Source of the DNA: Coprinellus micaceus
Lineage: Eukaryota; Basidiomycota; Agaricomycetes; Agaricales; Psathyrellaceae
DNA: 64,000 nt
Assembly (NCBI GenBank): GCA_951394405.1
Contig: OX596341.1
Location: 2,232,001-2,296,000 of the forward strand
Reading direction: 5' to 3'
This document shows positions 44,914 through 56,124 of this stretch, in pieces. The position numbers and the translations under genes were made by a program. The notes under the pieces are model-generated. The model saw nothing but the letters and a program-made list of their open reading frames with translations. It searched no databases and had not been told where the DNA came from. Position 1 is the stretch's first letter, and every line of letters begins with the position of its first letter.

Positions 44914-47900
44914 ATGAACTTGCGGCTTTCGATACTCACCGCATTATCACTCGTCGTCCCGTATGCCCTGGGCATCGGGCACCAGTCCTGCGTCTCCTTC
45001 CAATCCTCCTCGTCCGCATTCTCTGTCGTGTCGGGCAAGAAGGCTGCCCCCGTCCTCATTTCCTCCTCCGACTGGCCCGGTGTGCAGCGCGCCGCCTCCG
45101 ACTTCGTCGCCGACATCCAGCGTGTTACTGGAGTCAAGCCTGCCTTCCGTAACGTTACCGACGCGAACGCTCAGGCATCCGGCTCGCTCCCTATTATCGT
45201 TGGCACCCTCGGCAAATCTCCCCTCATCGCGTCAGTTGTAAATGCTACTCAACTGGACGTGTCATCTATCGAAGGAAAGTGGGAAGCCTACTTGTCGCGC
45301 GTTGTGGAGAACCCCCTCCCTGGCGTGTCCAAGGCGTATGTGATCATTGGTGCGGACAAACGTGGTACCATCTTCGCGCTCTACGACCACTCTGAACAGT
45401 TCGGCGTTTCTCCCTGGTACTAGTGAGTATGCTTCCCGAGTTTTCCCGAGTTACGTGTCGCTAATACTTCTTGTTAGCTGGGCGGACGTTCCTACAACCA
45501 AGAACTCCCAGATCCTCGTCTCGGCTTCTGGATGTTCCCATGGCTCGCCCACTGTCAAGTATCGCGGTATCTTCCTAAACGATGAGCAGCCTGCTCTGCA
45601 GAACTGGGCTCAAGAGACGTTCACCAATGGCACTGGCGCGCCATTCAACCACCTCTTCTATAGCAATCTGTGCGTCCTACCTTATGCCAGAACAAGCCTG
45701 GGCTTTGAACTCACCACCCCGTAGGTTCGAGTTGATTCTCCGTCTCCGCGGAAACTACCTGTGGCCCGCTATGTGGGCTGGCAAGTTCGGTGTCGATGAC
45801 CCCCTCAACCAATTTACCGCCGACTACTATGGTGTCGTTATGGGTACCAGGTGCGTCTCTACCGCTTCTTCGCCGACCAGTCCTTGACATATCGGGGAAA
45901 TAGTCACCAAGAACCCATGATGCGTTCGACTCCCAACGAGTTCACCGACAGAGGAAAGTGGGATTATGTCAACAACAAAGCCGCTATTCAGCAATACTGG
46001 AAAGAAGGTGCTGAGCGAGCCAAGAACTACGAGTCCCTCTATACTTTGGGCATGCGTGGCTTCGGGGACTGTGAGTCCATCTCTTTCTCATTAGGCTGGG
46101 ACGAACGAGTTTAATTCTTGTCTAGTGCCCCTCTCCGAGGATACCAACATCCAGCTCTTGGAGGGTGTCATCGCCGACCAGGCCGAGATCTTGAAGGAGG
46201 TCTATGGGACCGACGATCCTTCTACCATCCCCCAGGTCTGGACGCTCTGTAGGTCTCTTGCGTCTTATTTCTCCATCCACGCTAATTCTCGGTTATTTTT
46301 ACAGACAAGGAAGTCGAAGACTACTACACTCGCGGCTTGGAAGTTCCCGATTATGTGACCCTCCTCTGGTCCGATGACAAGTGAGTGTCGTTATCTATCC
46401 GATAAATGTTCGAGTCCTGATGAACCACGGTCTGTAGCTTTGGTAATATTCGGGGCTTCCCTTCTCCGAGCCAGAGAAATAGGACTGGAGGTGCTGGTGT
46501 CTACTACCACTTTGACTATGTCGGGGACCCACGTAACTACAAGTGGATCATCGTATGTCAACCCCCTCTCCTTTCAGGTGTCCGCTCTAACACCCTCGCA
46601 GAGCACCCAGCTGCAGAAGGTCCACGAGCAGCTCTCCCTCGCCGTTGCCCGCTCCTCTACCCAGCTCTGGATCGTGAACGTCGGAGATCTCAAGCCTTAC
46701 GAGCGCGAGATCGAGTTCTTCCTTAACTACGGCTGGAATGCTACCCGCTGGACCCCCAACAACATCAACGAGTTCGTTACCTCCTGGGCTCAGCGCGAGT
46801 TCGACGTCACCACCGCTGTTGCTGGCGAGGTCAGCTCGATCGTCGCCAACCTCACCCGCTACAACTCGCGAAGGAAGCCCGAGCTCTGGAACAGCACCGT
46901 GTACAGTCTGATCAACTATCGCGAGGCCGAGACCTTTATTGCAGAGTGGAATACCTTGCTGGCAGCTTCTAGCAAGGTTTACAACTCCTTGTCCCAGAGC
47001 TATAAGCCTGCCTTCTTCCAGTTGGTCCACCACCCTATCGTTGCGAGCGCCAACCTCGCTGCCATGGTACGTTTTGGCACCCCCCTTCCCAGGCCAGATG
47101 TTGACACGAAGGTATACAGTATGTTAGCTCCGGTCTTAACGCAATGCGGGCTGTTCAGGCTCGGTTGAGCGCGAACGACCTCGCCGACACTGTCGAAAAG
47201 TTGTTCGACGTCGACTTCGATATCGAGACGCAGTACCACACCATGCTCAACGGCAAGTGGAACCATATCATGGACCAAACCCGTGAGTACATACCACTCG
47301 GTGGAGTGAGAGCAGAACTGACTTGGCATGTAGACATCGTCTACGACTACTGGCAGCAGCCCATGCAAAACGTCATGCCCCCGGTCACTCGCATTCAATC
47401 TCGCAAGCAAGCCTTGCCTGGTGTTATGCGTATTGTCCCCGAGGGAACCTTTGGATCCTGGTAGGTCTCCTCTTCCATAACCCATCCTACGATATACTCA
47501 CCACGATTTACAGGCCTGGTGACAACCGATGGAACTGCAAGGACGGTTACAACTGCCCCGACTGGACCTTGTCTCTCAACAACTACGACGCCTTCGACAA
47601 CCGCTTCGTCGACGTCGGCGCTGGTGGCCCCGCTTCCTTCACATTTACCGTCGCCTCCAACGCCACTTGGGTCCGCTTGTCCACCACCAAGGGTAGCGTC
47701 TCCCCTAAGTCTCCAGAGACTAGGGTCTACGCTAGCGTCGCGGACTGGAGCAAGCTTAACGATGGCGCGAACGCTGCAGTCCTGACTTTCACCGCGACTT
47801 CGCGTGGCTTCCCCTCTCTCAGCGTTAACGTTAACTTTGTCGCCACCAAGAACACGGTGCCCTCTGGATTTAAGGGTGAGTCCGTCCTTCCCAATGGGCC

Positions 47901-48600
47901 ATTCGTAGTTGCTGATACAAACTCGCGTAGGCTTCGTCGAGAGCCAGGGTGTCGTTTCTATCGAGGCCGCACACACCTCACGCAGTAGCACCGTTGGCGA
48001 TACCATTTGGACCGAGCTCCCCGGGCTCGGTAAGACCCTCTCTGGTATCACCCTTCTCCCTCGCCAAGACCAGAGCTTCGAGATCGGCGCCGGACCCACG
48101 GTGTGCGTCGTCTCTTCATTACCTTTCTCTATATGAAATCATACTCACTTCAACCTCCCCATCCAGTGAATACGACTTCCTCAATTTCAACACCATCAGC
48201 GGCTCAGGAAACCTCACCGCCACCATTCTCCTCTCCCCCTCGACGAACGCCGCCACCGATGAGAAGCCTCTCGCGTTTGGTGTCGCGCTTGACGGTGGCT
48301 CGCCTATCCGCGTCCAGCCCGTCCCCGCATCGAGCAGGAAGGGCGATCCACCTGGCTGGGGAACCAACAACGGGTGGGTGGCCAACTCCATCAACTCTCA
48401 GGTCGTCACCTTCACTGGGGTGACGCCTGGAGCGCATACTCTCAAGATCTCCGGAATGGAGACTGCTGTGGTTGTTCAGAAGATCGTGATCAGTAAGTCT
48501 TGTCTGTTATCCTGAATGAGCATGGTTATTGATCCTCGTTTCAGACGCTGGTGGCCTCGCCGACAGCTATCTTGGTCCTCCTGAGAGCAAGCGGGTTTGA
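44914..48600 (+). CDS. GH115 xylan alpha-1,2-glucuronidase, secreted, 992 aa
   Basis: Fourteen exons, all phase-checked: 44914-45422, 45478-45669, 45725-45850, 45904-46070, 46126-46248, 46305-46380, 46438-46552, 46602-47066, 47120-47282, 47334-47460, 47514-47875, 47931-48102, 48167-48492, 48545-48600. Signal peptide at 1-20. Family marks: YRGIFLNDEQPAL, LRLRGNYLWPAMWAGKFGVDD, GTSHQEPMMRSTPNEF, LGMRGFGD, VTLLWSDDNFGNIRGFPS and GGAGVYYHFDYVGDPRNYKW, then a helical region and a C-terminal beta-sandwich (~780-990). GH115 enzymes remove (methyl)glucuronic acid from xylan, including internal units, outside the cell during plant cell-wall breakdown. Several N-glycosylation sequons (NVTD, NATQ, NGTG). 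The enzyme looks intact and complete. Confidence 0.95.
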
Positions 48601-48686
48601 GTTGGAGGGACACCATCTGATTAGTGCGGCTCTAGCAGTACATAAACAATGGATAATGTACAAAAATGACTTCTATTCCTGCATAC

Positions 48687-50084
48687 CTACAGCTTCGACG
48701 TGAGATCTGCGTATTCGACGCTCGTTAGATCGTAGTTTTCCCCGAGCTGAGTGGCTCCGCCGGCGGATGAGGCCTCCGTGTCGAGCCACTTTTTGATGCT
48801 CGACTTTTGCGAGTCGCTGAGCGTGCCGTGGCACGAGACGGTGAAGGTGTATAACAGCCTGGCCAGATAAATCAGTAACAGCGCAAAGCGGTCTTGTGGG
48901 GGTTGCGTCACGTACCTCAAGGCCTTCTCGTCATAGTCATGATCTGCCTCAGTGTTCTCCCCATCTGCACCATGAGGTAGAGGGGAAACCAGTGAGGAAA
49001 CCACCGAATCCAGGATACCATACTTGGTCAGGGCATCCTGGGTGATCGCGGATGTCTGTGCTCTGCTCACATCCCGGAGGTGGGCAGCGTGCGAGTTGTC
49101 GTGAACAGGGTCATTCGTCGGCTGGGTATCGGGCATGTGGATCTGCTGCGTTTCTGGATCGTTTGCAGTGGGATGGAGGGCGATATTAGGCGTCGTAGTG
49201 GAACCTGGGAGTGCTGGGGCAAGCATAAGTGGAGGCTGATGTTGAGTGGGTTGCGACTGAGTCGGGCGGGGGACTGGGTGTGTTGGGGTGAGGAGGGTTC
49301 CGAGGAGGAAGATGGCCTTCCGTCGTACGCCAATGTTAGGGTCTTGGAGCGCATTTTGGATCTTCTCCCAGCCGTTCACCTCAGGATCCGACAGTTGTTT
49401 TACTGCTGGCGCGTTGTGCTTTAAGAGCCCGGACAGTGTGTAGAGAGCTTTTGATCGTGCGGAGACGGTGGATTCGGGTGAGGGTGTGAGGAATGAAAGG
49501 AGTGTTGGGAGGGGGTTGTAGGAAAGGTACTAGAACAAATTAATTAGCAAATCTGTTGACCTCGTATGTTTGAAGACCGGATGCATACCACTTCCTGAGC
49601 TGAAGGGTTGTTCTGTAGGGCCGTTCCGGCGACCCATAGCGCCTGGACTTTAATCTCCGTGGACGCGTCCTTCGAGGTCAGCAGCGATTGAATGGGCTCC
49701 CAAAGCTTCAGCTTCTCGAGGTCTAAACACTTCGTTATTCTCGGGACATTCAGAGTGTCCAATAAGGCTTACTATTAGCATTGTCAATCTGCTCGATCAA
49801 CTGAAGGGAACATTGAACGTCGAATCAGTATTACGGCGAGCAGCCCACTTGGGTGGAGCACGTACCATCTCCAGATGGTCCAAAGCTGCAATACGCTCGT
49901 CCTCTGACTTTGAGGCATCCATAGCCGCTGCGACGTCCTCCTTCATGAGTTCAGCATCGGGCTTCCCTAGTAGCATGTCGATGATCTCTGGATTCAGGTC
50001 CTGTCGCGGTACTGGTGCCCTATCGGACGCTGCGCTGTCCTGGGGAGTGGAATTCTGGAGCGACCATCGCAGAAGTGATTCCAT
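48687..50084 (-). CDS. FES1: Hsp70 nucleotide exchange factor Fes1, 388 aa
   Basis: Exons (minus): 49866-50084, 49773-49800, 49589-49722, 48916-49529, 48858-48687; phases consistent. The N-terminus MESLLRWSLQNS and ELMKEDVAAAMD, then IDNANNLEKLKLWEPI, ALWVAGTALQNNPSAQEV and LLKHNAPAVKQL are the Fes1/HspBP1 armadillo repeats that wrap the Hsp70 nucleotide-binding domain and release ADP. It works in the cytosol in protein folding and in clearing misfolded proteins. A ~70-residue Pro/Gln/Thr/His-rich insert (~200-265) interrupts the C-terminal part and looks disordered; family members are usually near 290-340 residues, so the extra length is here. The 3' end lies only 86 bases from that of the convergent GH115 gene. 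Confidence 0.92.
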
Positions 50085-50920
50085 CGTGTTTCGGTTGCGC
50101 CGTTGGGTGTTTATGGGGTGTAGTGGGAAGAATCGAGATATTGGTCGGGATCCAAGGAGGAATTTATTGGAAAGCGCCGGTGAACGAGAACTTGATCGAA
50201 GACACTGGAACTCAGATTAGATCTTATCTTATCTGACCTAGACGCACGTGAATGATTCCATCATCGGGGTTTAAATTCGAACTGCCATATAGGCCCGAAG
50301 TTTTCAAATCTCGTGTTTCCTCACCTTCCCTCTTCCCATGGTGAGTTCAGCCCTCCACATTCCTCGACACCGTTGAACGCGACGTGGTGATGATCCAGAT
50401 TCATACCATACTTTACCACATTCCGAATACCATTTTGTGGAATACTTAATCGATTTCAGCCTTGTCTGAGCACTCGCGTTCAAAGACTGTTACGCCCCTT
50501 GCAGTCGCTAACTGCCTTTCCTTCGCAGGTTACTCTAAGCTCTGTTTACTCTTCCTCTTTCAACCTGAGGTGGCGCGATTGAGGCTCCTTGTGAGTGTCT
50601 CTTCATCTCCAGCTTTTGACTTCTTTTTCTTGATGATAATCCTCGATGGGCGGACACAAATCTGTTCCCTACACCAAAGTCTCCACGTACAATGGAGATG
50701 GGGAGCAGAGCTGTTGATCGTATCGATTTACCTGACTCGTGAAGTCTCTGACATGTATACCTTTTGCTGACATCTGATCCTCCTTCAGATTCACGACCAC
50801 CCATGTATTCCCGTACCATACACTTGAATACGATGCCTCATGAACGAACTACTTCTTGTCCTCCGACCGAACGGCTGGGCAACATCGCCTCGGGTCAATC
50901 GAATCGCCACTGGGCGCTCA
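50085..50920. other. Intergenic
   Basis: FES1 promoter and NLR 3' region. No gene seen. Confidence 0.4.
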
Positions 50921-53900
50921 CTATCTCCCATCGCTCCCAAACGATTTGCGGCCTGTCCCGAACCTCATAGATCGGAACAGCGCAGTGCAAATTTCCTTCC
51001 CGGCTGCATCCTGCGGGGCTGAAGCGAGCATACTCGCAGTGCGTCCGCTACTATCCCTGGCATCCAATTCAACATCCGGGTGGTTGAGAAACAGCTCGAC
51101 GATGTCCTTCCGCCGCCGTTTCGAGGAGCATGCCAACATGAGAGCCGACCTCCGATTCCGGTTTACCAAATTCACCTGAGTATCTGGACGTGACGCCAGG
51201 AGTTCAACCAGCCATCGTAGCCCTAAATCCGCTGCGTACATCAGCGCCGTGTACCCCTTCTCATCCTGCACATTGACGTCCACCCCAGGGTGCATCAACA
51301 AAGCCCTGCACATTGACTCCTGGCCTGTCTCTGCAGCAGCCACCAGCGGCGACATCTTCGCGGCGCAAGTCACATTCACGTCGATAATGTTCAACGACAG
51401 GAGGTACTGCACCATCTTCATCTTCCTCAGCTTCACCGCACGGACGAGGGCCGTATCTTTAGAGGGTCTGAAAGCTTGCATGGGATGTGCGAGGAGCCGC
51501 CGGAAGATGTCCACTGAGCCACCTAGAGCAGTTTCGGTGAAGGCCGTGAAACCGATGGCGTTGCTTTGGTTCACATCGAGGGTTGGGCAGCGTAGGAGAA
51601 GGTCGACAACGTCCGCAAATTTGTGGTTGCATGCGATCATGAGTGGGGTGCGGCCTTGAGAATCTTGCGCGTGCAGGTCGACCTCCCCGTGTGCCAGGAG
51701 GACCTCGATGACTCCACGGTGGTTGTTCACCGCGGCGAGGATGAGGGCGGACTCTTCATGGGTTTTCGTGCGAGCGTTGATCGTCGAGGAGTGGGGAAGG
51801 AGGGTCTCGACGACCTTGACATGTCCTTGGCGGCAGGCGAACATGAGCGGCGTGTACCCGGAGTCGTCGATCTTATTCACTCTGCTCGGGTTATTCGAGC
51901 AGAGCTTCTCGACTAGGTCATGATTGTCCTCGAACACTGCGTAATGCAAGGGGGTCCTTCCAGTCGAGGTCCGAAGGTCCCAATCTTTCTTGATATTCAG
52001 CATGTCGAAGAGGAACGAGAATCCGTGGAGGGCGATGAGATGGACGGGCTGAATGACTTCACGCGGGAGAGTCGGAGACGAGGGTTGGCTGCGTTGCCAT
52101 CCAGGCGTTGATATATCCTGGCACGAATAATCGACGCAACTCAGCACGAAGTTGGCTACTGTGCATTCGATGGTGGAGTCGCCCTCAGATAGGGCTTGCT
52201 TTGCATGGATTGCCCATTTCATATCGGCGTAGTCGAAGCCCACAGTCGTGCCGCTTCCCGGAGAGTTCCTGCGGGAGGAGAGATACGTGATGCAGTGCCT
52301 TGTGATGAGTGCGTGAGGGGTTTTGAAGATGGTGTCTGGAAGGGTTCGTATGAACTCGTCGGCGGTGAAGTCTGTGGTTCATTGCGTTCAGTCTCCAATT
52401 TAGAACCTAAATTATCTCTTTAACCTACGCGACAGGCGAACGACCTTGGTCGTCTGATCCACCACGAGCAGCCCACAGCAGCAGGACAATATCATGGCCT
52501 CTGTCGGCCTGTCGTAGGGGTCGATACCCTCATTAGGGGAGACTCGGGCCAACGCAGATTGTAGGTCATCAATGGTCAGGTAACCATGGGCGTATGTAAC
52601 CCAAAGCAGGGCGTGCTTGGCAAGGAACACCTCCCCTTCCCCTTGATCCTCGATTCGGTCCATGGTGAGTTTGTACAGCCCATCTGCGACCGTCGGGAGC
52701 TGGTCCGCTTTCGTCAAGAGATCCCTCTGTGTCGTGCATTTTTTCAACGACTCGAGCTGTAGGGCGGCCAGGAGGAACCTGCGTCACGACAACGTCAAGT
52801 GGTGTCAGTGCAACTGAATATGTGTACTCACATGCCGCTAGCCTTCGCGTCAATCTTGTTGACGATGACTTCCTCGATTGGGTTTGCGCCGCCCAAGATG
52901 TCCACGAACTTACCCGTGTTTTTGAGGGTATGGTGGACAAATAAGTTAATGTCACGGCGGTTCTGGTCCCCGATAGACATCCGGATGACTTCTCGCTGCG
53001 GAGAAAGGTTCACTGGAGGTTCCATTGACGGTCGGGAGGTCATGAGCAGACTCGCGTTCTCTATCGGCCAAAGGGTTTGCAACAACTCGTCTTGGGTGTC
53101 CCTGTCGAGCTCGTCCAGGGCATCAATAGCGATGTAGACGCCTCGGTAGGACCCCATGACCTGCACAAGTAGGTCGGAGACTTCCCTTTGAGATATGGCG
53201 CTGGCATCGGAGTTTTGGTAAATGGGGTCCACGGTGCTGTATGTATCTGAGTGCTTTTGCTCATATAGCTGGCGAAGGAGAGACTTGAGGATGTCGGTTA
53301 TGGATGCCCGTGCCTTGTACTGGCAAAAGAAGAAGAGAACGACACGCTCTCCCTTAGCTTCCACGCAGACGTTCTCCAACCTCTCGATGGCGGTTGATCT
53401 AGAGAGCCATGGCAGTGTCAGAACGGCTTGTTGAGTGCGCGAATGAAGACCGGATTCTCACGTCAGAAATGTCTTCCCAGCTCCGGCTGTGCACCAAACG
53501 CGACTCATGTGAGCGCCACCCACCAGTGAATTGCAGTTGAATGCGATACATACGTTTCCCTGTAACCCAGAGGACCTTCCCCCTCTTTTCAAACCATGCC
53601 CGGAAAATGTCGCCATCTACAAACCATGCCCCAGTTCCGACAGTTCTCTTCGAGATCCTGTCCCGCTGGAGTGTCCTGACGTCAATCTCGCTCAGCCAGC
53701 GAGTCACTCGCTGGATATCTAGGGACGGTTCTTTGTGTCAGAAGCGCTCTACGATCAAACTAAGTGGATGGTTAAATGGGCGCTACTCACACGCAAGGTG
53801 ATCCTTCGGAGGCGACGACGGACCGTGGTAGATAGTCATACTGCCTATCTGGAATCCATTAGCGCCTGGGAAGTAATGCGGGCCCCCCGCGCTTGGTGGT

Positions 53901-54037
53901 TGGGTCTGCTCGCGTCGTATCGCTCCTGGCTGCGCTTGCAATCGCGACCCATCGTCGGCGTGAGCGAAATCGCGCGGGTACGGCGAGGGAGGGGAAGATA
54001 TCCCGATGTGAGGTGGGGAAGGGTGGTGTGGCATCAT
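50921..54037 (-). CDS. NLR-like STAND protein: short motif, NACHT, ankyrin repeats (934 aa)
   Basis: Exons (minus): 53791-54037, 53554-53718, 53462-53486, 52832-53398, 52429-52778, 50921-52371, all in phase. Residues 1-55 are Pro-rich; 55-70 hold FPGANGFQIGSMTIY, a short hydrophobic motif. Then WLSEIDVRTLQRD and FEKRGKVLWVTG lead into Walker A GKPGAGKT (~136-143), Walker B IAIDALDELD (~235), LLMTSRP (sensor) and a winged-helix-like region (DGLYKLTMDRIED, YAHGYLTIDDLQ). About ten ankyrin repeats fill ~588-920 (TGRTPLHYAV, SGYTPLMFACRQGHVKVVE, KGYTALMYAA). Architecture is that of fungal NLRs, which sense non-self or stress and oligomerise to signal, often to cell death. The start could lie further upstream if another exon exists. 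Confidence 0.88.
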
Positions 54038-54463
54038 CGTGGTTGGGGATTAAGGGGTTCTCGGCCTTTCGTACGTGAATCCTGTTGCACGCACAGCATT
54101 TGATCCCGCCGGCGCTAAGCTGTGTGATGCCGGCGCCTAAAATGGCTGATCGGGATGTTCTTGCTTTGCGCGGTGTTTGGAGGACGCAACTGTCTCTCGG
54201 TTTAAGGCTGGAGTACCACGTGAGGTGCCTTGAGCGCTCCAAGGAGTGCTCAGAGAGCCCCTCACCTTACTGAATGTGGGTGGAATGTATGTTTACAGGA
54301 TCAAAAGGGCATAATGATTTTCGGTATACACAAAAATATGCAGTTAGAAGTAGCAGGGGGGATGGCATATCGCATATCATGTTGGTACAATTGGTTTCAA
54401 TTCACTCGGATCGAAACTGCCTGATGCACTGCATGCTTTGAGGCCCAAAACCCTCCAGGATGT
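54038..54463. other. Intergenic
   Basis: NLR promoter and hydrophobin 3 3' side. No gene seen. Confidence 0.4.
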
Positions 54464-54947
54464 TCAGAGGTTGAGGTTAACGGGGGTGCAGCCGATGGCG
54501 ATGACACCATCTGAAGGGGGGTGTGGTCAGCAACCTGACTTCTCTTGGCTCGAGTGCTACAATGGATAAATCCTCTTACTGAAAGTGTTGTTGGTGCAGC
54601 AGACGGGCTGGGCCGAGCTAAATTCATGAAATTGTTGGTCGCCATCCTCCTCAGTGTTCATGCAAGAAATCGACTGACCAAGAGTTTCCGGGAACGCCAA
54701 TAACAGAGATGGGGCTGCAGGTCAAGGCAGCGAAAATGTTGATGTCCTGAATGTCGAGGCCGAGCAGTCCAATAACCGACGAGATGGCAGGTTCGTCAAC
54801 GAAGCCAGTCGTGTTGCAGCACTGAACCGGGCCAGTGTTGCACTGGCTGGCGGGGATTGGGGCGGGAGGTGTACCACCAGTGGTCACAGCGGCCACAGCC
54901 AAGGTAACGAGGGAAGAGACGGCGATGAGAGTACGAGTGAACTGCAT
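54464..54947 (-). CDS. Class I hydrophobin 3, 117 aa
   Basis: Exons (minus): 54679-54947, 54580-54617, 54464-54510. Signal peptide (MQFTRTLIAVSSLVTLAVAA), spacer TTGGTPPAPIPASQ, then the eight class I cysteines (QCNTG, VQCCN, LTCSPIS, GNSC, QPVCC, IGC). Exons 2 and 3 are 38 and 47 nt, as in the other two genes. Closest relative in the window is hydrophobin 2. Secreted, forms hydrophobic rodlet layers on aerial structures. Confidence 0.95.
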
Positions 54948-55022
54948 TGTGAGGTAGGCTTGGAAGGCTTTGCACTGAAAGAGTTGGTTATTTGAGTGAA
55001 AAACTGAGGTCAAGATAGCCTG

Positions 55023-55030
55023 CTTATATA
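55023..55030 (-). promoter_or_regulatory. TATA box of hydrophobin 3
   Basis: TATATAAG on the minus strand, 76 bases upstream of the ATG. Confidence 0.65.
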
Positions 55031-55640
55031 GGTTTCACGAGTCGAGACCCACTACCTCTGGCTGGTATGTCGTACTATGTGTGATCGTCGGCCCCCAAAA
55101 GGTGGTAAATGCGGGGCCGTGGAGCAGAAGATAGAAGACGTCGGAGTACCAGAAATGGAGTACCAGCAGTCCATCTTCATTCAGGGCTGTGAGCGGTCAT
55201 GGAGCGTTAGTATTGCGGTTCAACAGTCTGAACTCCAGAAATTTTGACATTTCATCAACAAAGCCCGAAGCCCCCTACTGAACTTCACTGAACCCGATTT
55301 CGATATTAAGAAGCTTCAAGAAACGCCGGGGTCGCAATAAATCTTCTAAGAAGGGTAGACTTACCGGAATTGGAGACCGAGGATCTGTCTAGCGCCGTGT
55401 AAAGTCCTCAATCCCGGAGCCAAGCATCGCGAAGTGGAGAAGCTCCCGTCTGGAATAGCGCATATACCTCTGTCACCTACAGCCAAAAATAGGTTACAGT
55501 TAAATTGCAGCAGGAGGGCGTGGTCCCCGTCATGGGAGCTTCGCCCTAGGGAGACCACGATCATGCTCTTCTCCCGGGTGTACGCGATGAGACGTGTCTG
55601 CTCTAGGCTGATTGCTTCCTCCCTTTGAATAATTTTGTAG
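55031..55640. other. Intergenic
   Basis: Upstream region of hydrophobin 3 and left flank of the Plavaka element. No gene seen. Confidence 0.4.
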
Positions 55641-55735
55641 TGTGGCCTGGACCATGCATCAGCAAAAGGCTCGGGGCGTGCCTGGGCGTGGCAGATGCGG
55701 CCACACGCCCTCCACACCTCCACAACCGGCGTGGC
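55641..55735. repeat. Left cluster of GTGGC motifs
   Basis: GTGGC or GCCAC at 55642, 55688, 55700 and 55731, plus similar CGGCC and CCTGGCGTG sequences just after. Candidate subterminal transposase-binding repeats. Confidence 0.4.
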
Positions 55736-56124
55736 GCCATTACGACTAGCGTATCTTCACAACGTGTTGTGTAGACACGGCCTGGCGTGCCTCCACAATA
55801 TGGTGTGTTTACGTTCATACCACGGGGGACACAATTCCATTTTTCCACCATTGGCACACGGCGCATGGCTCAGAAACTCAGAATTCTCTTTGGGTGGTTC
55901 AGATAGGATATGCATTATGGGGTTGCTCTACAATAGTACAGGTGCTCCGTAGGGGAATAGAACTTGGAAAGGAACAGGAAGGAGTCTGAGTTGGGGTGAA
56001 GCTTCAGAAGGGAGTAATTACTGGAGATTATCATACAACGGAAGTTCCGAGACTGAGGAAGTTATGTCAGTAAGAATGCAGAACAAAAGAGGATGTAGCG
56101 CACCATTGCCTGGTCTCCAGCAGC

